From NCBI GenBank assembly GCA_018812465.1, contig JAHJCS010000273.1, forward strand, positions 1 to 10,879: DNA of 10,879 nucleotides, read 5' to 3'. The notes under the pieces are model-generated. The model made no database searches. It was not told the DNA's origin and saw only the letters and a program-made list of their open reading frames with translations. Below are positions 1 to 6,313 of this stretch, piece after piece. Both the position numbers and the translations under genes were made by a program. Position 1 is the stretch's first letter; each line of letters starts with the position of its first letter. The stretch is from Nanobdellota archaeon. GTDB taxonomy: Archaea; Nanobdellota; Nanobdellia; Woesearchaeales; UBA12501.

Positions 1-26
1 CAGTGAGTGTGGCTGTCAGCTGCCAT
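1..26 (-). CDS. 5' end of a divergent gene, possible metal-dependent hydrolase (DxHxH start)
   Basis: Only the first eight codons are in the window; the rest runs off the left edge. Read on the minus strand from the ATG at 26-24, the protein begins MAADSHTH. A strong archaeal ribosome-binding site (GGTGAT at 36-31, preceded by another GGT) lies four bases upstream, which is the main reason to believe this is a real start. An in-frame ATG at 32-30 is a possible alternative start but lies inside that site; an in-frame TAG at 41-39 closes the frame upstream. The DSHTH stretch fits the DxHxH metal-binding motif found near the N-terminus of TatD-type, amidohydrolase and PHP-type hydrolases. The family call rests on five residues and is an inference. 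The gene is divergent from the signalling cluster and need not be related to it. Confidence 0.5.
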
Positions 27-30
27 AATC

Positions 31-36
31 ATCACC
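31..36 (-). promoter_or_regulatory. Ribosome-binding site of the divergent left-edge gene
   Basis: On the minus strand the sequence GGTGGTGAT is followed after four bases by ATG. GGTGAT is complementary to the usual 3' end of archaeal 16S rRNA. This site decides the choice of the ATG at 26 over the in-frame ATG at 32-30. Confidence 0.55.
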
Positions 37-92
37 ACCTACAAGATAAACAATCCTCTGTCATCTGGGCAGTATCTGGCTTTATTACCGCA

Positions 93-104
93 ATATTTAA
101 ATAT
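93..104. promoter_or_regulatory. AT-rich palindrome, possible TATA element of the divergent gene
   Basis: ATATTTAAATAT is a perfect 12-base palindrome in the gap between the divergent genes. It lies about 67 bases upstream of the minus-strand start at 26, a distance that would allow a TATA box followed by a leader of about 40 bases. Because it is symmetric it could bind TBP in either orientation. The assignment is from composition and position only. Confidence 0.3.
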
Positions 105-128
105 CCTATATATCCTTTAATCATTCTA

Positions 129-149
129 CACTATATATATCATATATGA
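129..149 (+). promoter_or_regulatory. Probable TATA-box promoter of the first response regulator and downstream cluster
   Basis: A run of alternating T and A (TATATATAT at 132-140, then CATATATGA) lies 52-60 bases upstream of the start codon at 192. An archaeal transcript normally starts about 25 bases downstream of the TATA box. That would give a leader of about 30 bases holding the ribosome-binding site. A second box, CTATATATCC at 107-116, is an alternative. No purine-rich BRE was clearly resolved. Confidence 0.45.
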
Positions 150-191
150 TGCAAATCTAGTGTTGGATACAATTCCAAAGGGGTGTGAATC

Positions 192-563
192 ATGAAGAAG
201 AAGATACTTGTTGTTGATGATGAGCCAGATAACAGGACAACTGCAAAGGCTTTGCTTGAGAAAGAAGGATATTCTGTGACCACTGCAATAAGCGGTGATG
301 ACTGCCTTGAGAAGCTGAAGAAAGAGAAGCCTGACCTTATTCTCATGGATATCATGATGCCAGGCACTCCTGTAAGGCAGGTTGTTGAGAAGATCAAGAA
401 CATCAAGATCGCATATCTGAGTGTTGTGAGGACTTCTGAGGCAGAGAAAGAGGAGCTTCTGAGCCCGAAGAACATTGTGGGATTCATCCAGAAGCCATTT
501 GATATAACTGAACTCCTGGCTCAGGTAAAAAATTTCCTAAAACAAGATAAGGAAATAAAATAA
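192..563 (+). CDS. Receiver-only response regulator (CheY-like), first in cluster
   Basis: This is a single phosphoacceptor (REC) domain of 123 residues with no output domain. It should take a phosphoryl group from a histidine kinase in the cytoplasm and signal by contact with another protein. The acidic pocket is D9, D10 and E11; the phosphoacceptor is D53 in LILMDIMMPG; S77 is in the switch position; and K101-P102 form the conserved KPF. The region after D53 (MMPGTPVRQVVEKIK) and the stretch LSVVRTSEAEKEELL give it an archaeal look and set it apart from the two regulators at the other end of the cluster. The start follows a GGGGTG ribosome-binding site at 180-185 with six bases of spacing. 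The next gene, a histidine kinase, begins 77 bases downstream and is the likely partner. The receiver assignment is secure; the downstream target is unknown. Confidence 0.93.
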   Translation: MKKKILVVDDEPDNRTTAKALLEKEGYSVTTAISGDDCLEKLKKEKPDLILMDIMMPGTPVRQVVEKIKNIKIAYLSVVRTSEAEKEELLSPKNIVGFIQKPFDITELLAQVKNFLKQDKEIK

Positions 564-590
564 AGTGTGTAATCCGTCAGATAATCTGTT

Positions 591-618
591 CATCATGATC
601 ATCTCATTATGATCATAT
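591..618. repeat. Tandem 14-base repeat, each copy holding the palindrome ATGATCAT
   Basis: Two adjacent 14-base units, CATCATGATCATCT (591-604) and CATTATGATCATAT (605-618), agree at 12 of 14 positions. Each contains the perfect palindrome ATGATCAT (595-602 and 609-616). They lie just upstream of the ribosome-binding site of the Cache kinase gene and fill part of the 77-base gap after the first regulator. A protein-binding operator is possible; function is inferred only from symmetry and location. Confidence 0.45.
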
Positions 619-640
619 TATCATAAAAAAGAGGAATTTA

Positions 641-2593
641 ATGGAGAAGAAAAGAGAGCCTGCAGATATATCTTTCTTCAGCAGGCTGTCCACCAAGATG
701 ATATTATACTCTCTTACCCTGTTTGTTCTGCTGTTGATATTGGTCCTGTCATCATTATCCCTCTTGTCCACCACAAGCAAAGGCTTCCTGACACAGGCAG
801 AGTTCCTTGGCAACACCTCTATTCAGTATAGTATTGAGGGTCTGAAATCCCAGGCTGAGGACAATATCAAGGATAAATCTATGCATTCTGCTGATATGCT
901 GCGTGATTTCCTGGATGATAATCCTGGAATGACTATCCAAGAGCTTGAGAATGATGAGCACATGAAACGAGTGGCAATTGTTTCTGTAGGAAAGACAGGA
1001 TATACTGCAGTGCATGACACTAAAGGAATAAATCATTTCCATGTCAATCCAGCTCTTGTAGGCTCTGATCTTCATGACCTTGCTGAAAGGTTCCCTAGTT
1101 TCTGGGTTATCCTGGAGAAAAGCCTGACAGAAGATGCTGAGGGTTATTATGATTGGGAAGATGCTGATGGAAATATCAGGCAGAAGTATATGTATTGTGC
1201 GCATGTCAGAGATTCTGACCTTATAACCTGCGCCACAACCTATATTGACGAGTTCTTCGGACCTCTAAATGCTGCTGAAGAGTCAATAAGATCCTCTGTT
1301 TCACAATCAAAAGAGCAGATCAATAGTTCATTAAGGACTGCAAGCCTATTTATCATTGTATTATCCATACTGGTATTGATATTCTTCTTGTATATCATCT
1401 CCATATTAAACAAAAAAGTTGTAGATCCTATCAACAAGCTCAGGTCTGCTACAGAAGAGATACAGAAAGGAGATTTCAGTGTTAGGGTTGATATCCATAC
1501 TGGAGGAGAGATTCAGGAGCTTGGCGAGAGCTTCAACAGGACAATAGATGCTCTGCAAGAGCTTGATGATGAACGGCTGCAGCTTGACAAGGCAAAGACA
1601 GAATTCCTCTCAATCACAAGCCATGAGCTGAGAAGCCCTATGACTCCAATGAAAGCCCAGATGCAGATGCTCCTGAAAGGCTATTATGGAAAGCTCAATC
1701 AGAAGCAGAAAGATGCGCTTGATATTGTGCTCAGGAACACAGATAGGCTTGACAGCATAATTGTTGATCTTCTTGAGGTGTCAAGGATTGAGGCAGGCAG
1801 GCTCAAGTTCAGGTTTGTCAAGACAGACCTGACTGATACTATAAAGAGGCTTGTTGAGGAGATGAAGGGCTTCATGCCTGAGAAGAAAATCCAGTTGATG
1901 CTTGAGATAGGCAAGCTGCCTGTGATTGAGGTTGATCCAGACAGGGTCATGCAGGTCCTGAGGAACCTCATAAATAATGCAATAAAGTTCTCCCCTGCAA
2001 AAAGCAAGATTCACATAAACATATCTTCTGATAATAAAGAGATATTTTTCAGTGTCAAGGACACTGGAATAGGCATGGGCCTAAAAGATGTGAGAGGTGT
2101 GTTTGAGCCTTTCTATCAGGTTGAGCATACCCTTAGCAGGAAAGTTGGAGGAACAGGGCTTGGACTGACAATCTGCAAAGGAATAATTGAGTCTCAGAAA
2201 GGAAGGATCTGGGCTGAAAGCACCCTGAACAAGGGCACAACATTCTATTTCACAGTGCCTTTGACGCCTGTCAAAGAGATTAAGCCACTGAAGCTCATGT
2301 TCTCAGGAAGAGGAGTGACAGACCAGAAGATCATGGAACTGTTCAGGGAAAGGCTGGGTCCTGTTGGTCTGAATGAGTTCAATGATATCAAAGAGAAGAC
2401 AGAGCTGACACCTGAGTCATTATCAGGTTATATTGACACACTGGTCAGCCAGGGAGTTGTCTCTAAAGAAGAATCGGTTGCGCTCAAGAAGAGCATAACC
2501 CTCATATTTGAGGGGGCTGTCGGAGAAAAGGAAGGCAGCGTTAAGAAACCAAATGGTTTTGAGGAGCAGATGGACAGTTTCTTCAGAGACTGA
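641..2593 (+). CDS. Membrane histidine kinase: Cache sensor, HAMP, HisKA, HATPase, extra C-terminal domain
   Basis: This 650-residue sensor kinase should detect a small ligand outside the membrane and autophosphorylate on histidine. Segments: TM1 about 22-45; extracytoplasmic Cache-like domain about 46-233 (GKTGYTAVHD at 118-126 and YDWEDADG followed by KYMY are typical of a widespread Cache type); TM2 about 234-255; HAMP about 256-308 (P263, E290). HisKA follows with phospho-histidine H328 in SHELRSP, then the ATPase core with N-box N446, DTGIG at 474-478, FEPF at 488-491 and GGTGLGL at 503-509. All key residues are present, so the kinase looks active. Residues about 543-650 lie beyond the ATPase and form an unrecognised, mostly helical tail. 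GAGG at 631-634, six bases before ATG, supports the start. The first regulator upstream is the natural partner. Confidence 0.93.
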   Translation: MEKKREPADISFFSRLSTKMILYSLTLFVLLLILVLSSLSLLSTTSKGFLTQAEFLGNTSIQYSIEGLKSQAEDNIKDKSMHSADMLRDFLDDNPGMTIQELENDEHMKRVAIVSVGKTGYTAVHDTKGINHFHVNPALVGSDLHDLAERFPSFWVILEKSLTEDAEGYYDWEDADGNIRQKYMYCAHVRDSDLITCATTYIDEFFGPLNAAEESIRSSVSQSKEQINSSLRTASLFIIVLSILVLIFFLYIISILNKKVVDPINKLRSATEEIQKGDFSVRVDIHTGGEIQELGESFNRTIDALQELDDERLQLDKAKTEFLSITSHELRSPMTPMKAQMQMLLKGYYGKLNQKQKDALDIVLRNTDRLDSIIVDLLEVSRIEAGRLKFRFVKTDLTDTIKRLVEEMKGFMPEKKIQLMLEIGKLPVIEVDPDRVMQVLRNLINNAIKFSPAKSKIHINISSDNKEIFFSVKDTGIGMGLKDVRGVFEPFYQVEHTLSRKVGGTGLGLTICKGIIESQKGRIWAESTLNKGTTFYFTVPLTPVKEIKPLKLMFSGRGVTDQKIMELFRERLGPVGLNEFNDIKEKTELTPESLSGYIDTLVSQGVVSKEESVALKKSITLIFEGAVGEKEGSVKKPNGFEEQMDSFFRD

Positions 2594-2683
2594 CCTATAT
2601 AGCCCATTAATCAATAACCTAATCATATCAATAAAACATATCAAAGGATATTCAGATCAATATCAAGACCCAAAGAGGATAAA

Positions 2684-4348
2684 ATGAAACCAATAAAAAT
2701 ACAGACAATGATGATAATTGCCCTGATTCTAATAGGTTTGTCTGCTTCTGTTGGAGGCTCATATTATTTTTATCTCAATTCAGAGAAAAGGCTTATTGCA
2801 TCAGAGCACTCTCTTCTTGAGGCAGTCTCTCACTCAAGGGAGAATCATCTGCAAAGCTATATCCAGTATAATCTTGATGAACTGAGAATCATCTCAAGCA
2901 GGGTTCAGACTAAGACAATCCTTGAGAACTATTACAAAGATCCTAATAATGAGGATCTGGCATTGCTGCATAGAATCTTGTCTGATCCTGTGAGCCAGAT
3001 AAAAAATTATGAGTCCATATCTATCCTAAGCATTGATGGAAATATATTAGTGTCTAGCCAGGAAGGCGCTGCATCTTTTCTTGATGTCAATAAATTATTT
3101 GAAGAAGCAAGGGATAAAGAGATGATATCTGTGCTGCCAGGAACTGATGGACTTCCCAGAATAATCCTGGCAGGACCTATCTCTAATGATGATGAGTTCC
3201 TTGGGGTGCTTGTGATTGTGTCTGATACTAGTGGAATCTCATTTATAACCAGCGACACTGCAGGATTAGGAGAGACCGGAGAAGTGTACATCATAGATGA
3301 AGATTATAATATGATCACTCCATCAAGGTTCATCACTGAGGGTTTCTATGATATTGTGGTCAATACAACCAATTCCCAGAACTGCTTTATGCATAAATTG
3401 CTTTCTGAGGAAGAGACTAAGAGAAGGCATCAAGAAATAAGCTTGTTTGATGATTATGGGGGTGTGCCTGTCCTGGGAACCCATGCTTATCTGCCTGAGA
3501 CTGGATGGTGTCTTCTGGCAGAGATTAACTATGAAGAGACTATTGGCTCTGGAAGACGGGAGATCTTTTTTAATTCTGTCTGGATGGTATCTATACTACT
3601 TATATTTGTCATAATAATGGCTTTGCTGATATCAAGATGGATCTCTGTCCCAATCTCAAGGCTTTCATCAGCTGTCGAAGAGATAACCAAAGGTAATTTT
3701 AAAGTTGATCTAAAACAGAGCAGCATCTATGAGATACAGAATTTAACAGAATCCCTGAACCGGATACTCGCAAGCCTCAAGCTTGCTGTTCTGAAGGTAG
3801 GGATAAAGAAGAGTGATATAGGTCTTGGAGAGGCTCTTAAAGCAAAAGAAGAGGCTGAAAAGAGATACAAGGACCTGTTTGATGCAGCAGTTGATGCAAT
3901 ACTCACAATAGACAAGACAGGCAAGATAACAAACATCAATAAGGCTGCCCAGAAGGTCAGCGGATACGACTTCGATGAGATTGTAGGCCATAATATCGCA
4001 ACTATAAAACTGCTTACACTTGCGAGCAAGCTTAAAGCCGTCAAATCATTCAAGAACAGGATTAGCGGCATAGAATCGCCTCCTTATGAGATTGAGATAA
4101 TCAGGAAAGACGGCTCGATAATGCCTGCTGAGGTGAATGCATCAGCTATAAAGGACAATCAGGGCATTGTCACAGGAACTCTTGCGATCATCAGGGATAT
4201 CTCAGACAGGAAGAAAGCAGAGACTCAGATCTCAAAGAAGAGCCAGGATCTTGAGAGATTCGCAAAGCTCTCAGTCGGAAGAGAAGAAAAGATGATAGAT
4301 CTCAAGAAGAAGATAAAAGAGATGGAGGCAAAGCTTAAGAAGAAATAA
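2684..4348 (+). CDS. Membrane sensor without kinase: double-Cache-like, HAMP, PAS, coiled coil
   Basis: This 554-residue protein has the input half of a sensor kinase but no HisKA or ATPase domain. Segments: TM1 about 7-30; extracytoplasmic domain about 36-293 of dCache size (ISILSIDGNILVSS and GETGEVYIIDED are typical strands); TM2 about 296-317; HAMP about 318-370 (P323, E350); PAS about 393-512 ending RDISDRKKAE; then a charged helix. The tail holds LERFAKLSVGREEKMIDLKK (from 523), a conserved linker often seen in PAS kinases between a PAS domain and the next module. The C-terminus therefore looks like a natural linker, not random truncation. The start has GAGG at 2675-2678. The stop TAA is one base before the next ATG, so the two proteins are probably translationally coupled. 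It is likely an input subunit for a separately encoded kinase, which is inference. Confidence 0.88.
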   Translation: MKPIKIQTMMIIALILIGLSASVGGSYYFYLNSEKRLIASEHSLLEAVSHSRENHLQSYIQYNLDELRIISSRVQTKTILENYYKDPNNEDLALLHRILSDPVSQIKNYESISILSIDGNILVSSQEGAASFLDVNKLFEEARDKEMISVLPGTDGLPRIILAGPISNDDEFLGVLVIVSDTSGISFITSDTAGLGETGEVYIIDEDYNMITPSRFITEGFYDIVVNTTNSQNCFMHKLLSEEETKRRHQEISLFDDYGGVPVLGTHAYLPETGWCLLAEINYEETIGSGRREIFFNSVWMVSILLIFVIIMALLISRWISVPISRLSSAVEEITKGNFKVDLKQSSIYEIQNLTESLNRILASLKLAVLKVGIKKSDIGLGEALKAKEEAEKRYKDLFDAAVDAILTIDKTGKITNINKAAQKVSGYDFDEIVGHNIATIKLLTLASKLKAVKSFKNRISGIESPPYEIEIIRKDGSIMPAEVNASAIKDNQGIVTGTLAIIRDISDRKKAETQISKKSQDLERFAKLSVGREEKMIDLKKKIKEMEAKLKKK

Positions 4349-4349
4349 A

Positions 4350-6305
4350 ATGCCAGAAGAAGAGATAAAACAGGAAGCTCTCCTCAACATGCTTGAGGAT
4401 CTTGAGGAGACAAAGAAGAAGCTTGAAGAGAGCCAGAGGCTTTACAGGCTGATAACTGACAATGCAACAGATCATATTGCTCTGATGAAGCTTGACACTA
4501 CTTATGTCTATCTTAATGCTGCAAACCAGCAGCTTGGCTATAAACCAGGAGAGCTTGTAGGAAAGAAAGGAATTGATTTTGTGCATCCTGATGACAGGAA
4601 GAAGTTAGTGCCTATTCTCATGAAATACTCTGTTAACCTTATCTCAAATCTCCTGAAAAGACAAAAGAATGTGTATGAAAAATTCCAGTACAGGTTCCCT
4701 GACAAGTCAGGCAAGTGGCATGACATGGAAGGAATAGCAACACCTGTGCCAAGCCCTGATGGAAAAGGATACAATATCCTGCTTGTTTCAAGGGATATTA
4801 CAGAGAGAAATAAATCGGAGGGGGTCAGGAGAGAGGAACAGGCAAGGTTCAAAGGCCTTTTTGACAACATGAGCTCTGGTGTAGCTGTGTATGAACCAGT
4901 TAATAACTGCAATGATTTCATATTCAAGGACTTGAACCTATCAGGAGAGATTATTGATGGGATAAAAAAGAAGGATGTGGTCGGAAAGAACTTATTATCT
5001 GTATTTCCTGGAGCTAAAGAATTTGGTATTCTTGGTGCAATGAGAAAAGTATGTAAAACAGGAGAATCCCAGCACCTGCCCATCAACAAATATACAGACC
5101 CACGTATCAAAGGATGGAGAGAGAATTTTCTATTCAAGCTTCCAACAGGAGAGGTAGTCGCTGTGTATAATGATGTGACAGAGAAGATGGAGACTCAGGA
5201 AGAGCTGCAGAAACTGGCTGCTATCCCAAAATACACCACTGAGCTCATAAATATAGCAGATCTGAAAGGGCAGATGATATTTCTCAATAATGCTGGAAGC
5301 AGGATGCTTGGCATCTCTTCAAAAGATGTAAATAATCACAATATTCTTGAGGTCATTCCAGACCCTCTTAAGGACATTGTAAAAAAAGAGCTTCTGCCTG
5401 CATTGATGAACAGAAAGACCTGGGAAGGTGACCTGCAGTACAAGAACATCAAGACAGGAAAGCTGACTGATGTGCATTCAATCACTTTCACAATAAAGGA
5501 CCAAAAGACAGGCAAGCCTTTGTATCTTGCCAATGTATCAAGGGATATCACAGAGAAGAAGAAAGCAGAGCAGGAGATAAAGGACTCTGAAGAGCGCTTC
5601 AGAATAGCTTTTGATTATGCCCCAATAGGATATTATATCTCAGATTCAAAAGGCGCTTTTATTGAAGGAAACAAGAAAGCAGAAGAGATAATAGGCTATA
5701 AAAGAAAGGACCTGTTAGGAAAGAATTATTTTGATGTTGGCCTGATATCCAAAGAATCACTGCCTCTGGCAGCAAAGATCCTTGCGAAGAATGTCATGGG
5801 CAAGGCAACCGGCCCTGATGAGTTTGTTCTCAACAGAAAAGATGGCAAGAAGATAATCCTTGAGGTGTGGACCTATCCTATCAAGATGAAAGGAAACAGG
5901 GTTGTTCTGGGCATTGTCAATGATATCACAGAGAAAAAGATGGTAGAAGGGCAGATCAAAGAGAAAGACCTGCTTTTCAAAGACATATCGGACAAAAGTT
6001 TTGATATTGTTTATATCCTTGATAGAACAGGCAAGGTTACTTATGTTAATAATGCCATAAGAAATATTCTGGGTTATAATCCTAAGGAAGTTATTGGCAT
6101 TAATTTTAAGTCAATAGTATCCAAAAGTGAGTTTCCAAGCATGAAGAATGTCTTTATCTCTATACTCAAAGGCAAAAGCGTCAAGTCTATCAGGACAAAG
6201 CTCAAAAACAATAAAGGCAAAGAAGTTGATATACTCTTCAATTCATCCCCCTTAATCAAAGAGGGAAAGATAATCGGTACATATGGAATCATTAGAAAGG
6301 CTTAA
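4350..6305 (+). CDS. Soluble five-PAS protein without kinase domain
   Basis: The 651 residues contain five PAS domains and nothing else: about 27-155, 164-283, 287-406, 413-531 and 541-650. Four end in the usual (D)(I/V)TE linker (SRDITERNKSE, NDVTEKMETQ, SRDITEKKKAE, NDITEKKMVE). The fifth stops abruptly at GIIRKA. The second PAS (VIGK/VVGK then VFPG, WRENF, KLPTGEVVAVY) belongs to a recognisable PAS subtype. No membrane segment or signal peptide is seen. The N-terminus, with ALLNMLEDLEETKKKLE at 10-26, resembles a linker helix normally found inside PAS kinases, continuing the linker at the end of the preceding gene. There is no convincing ribosome-binding site; ATG follows the upstream stop as TAA-A-ATG, so translation probably depends on re-initiation. 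Its likely role is a signal-sensing adaptor between the membrane sensor and the eight-PAS kinase. Ligands are not predictable, and no LOV cysteine motif is seen. Confidence 0.87.
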   Translation: MPEEEIKQEALLNMLEDLEETKKKLEESQRLYRLITDNATDHIALMKLDTTYVYLNAANQQLGYKPGELVGKKGIDFVHPDDRKKLVPILMKYSVNLISNLLKRQKNVYEKFQYRFPDKSGKWHDMEGIATPVPSPDGKGYNILLVSRDITERNKSEGVRREEQARFKGLFDNMSSGVAVYEPVNNCNDFIFKDLNLSGEIIDGIKKKDVVGKNLLSVFPGAKEFGILGAMRKVCKTGESQHLPINKYTDPRIKGWRENFLFKLPTGEVVAVYNDVTEKMETQEELQKLAAIPKYTTELINIADLKGQMIFLNNAGSRMLGISSKDVNNHNILEVIPDPLKDIVKKELLPALMNRKTWEGDLQYKNIKTGKLTDVHSITFTIKDQKTGKPLYLANVSRDITEKKKAEQEIKDSEERFRIAFDYAPIGYYISDSKGAFIEGNKKAEEIIGYKRKDLLGKNYFDVGLISKESLPLAAKILAKNVMGKATGPDEFVLNRKDGKKIILEVWTYPIKMKGNRVVLGIVNDITEKKMVEGQIKEKDLLFKDISDKSFDIVYILDRTGKVTYVNNAIRNILGYNPKEVIGINFKSIVSKSEFPSMKNVFISILKGKSVKSIRTKLKNNKGKEVDILFNSSPLIKEGKIIGTYGIIRKA

Positions 6306-6313
6306 TCTAAAAA

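Noticed and set aside
3..149. Plus-strand frame open from the left edge to a TGA at 147-149
   Set aside because: It runs through the AT-rich promoter region, has low-complexity composition (several His in a row from the complement of the minus-strand ribosome-binding site), and conflicts with the divergent gene start. It is not taken as the tail of an upstream gene.
755..1204. Minus-strand open frame of 149 codons
   Set aside because: It is antisense to the Cache domain of the histidine kinase, has no ribosome-binding site of note, and gives an unconvincing protein.
2594..2683. 90-base gap with CCTATATAGC after the stop and repeated TCAATA words, considered as a promoter or repeat array
   Set aside because: The words are short, irregular and expected in AT-rich DNA. 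Only the GAGG site before ATG 2684 is convincing.
4538..5137. Long open frame of 199 codons on the minus strand
   Set aside because: It lies wholly antisense to the five-PAS gene, whose product has clear PAS motifs. The antisense protein shows no recognisable family features, so it is a coding shadow.
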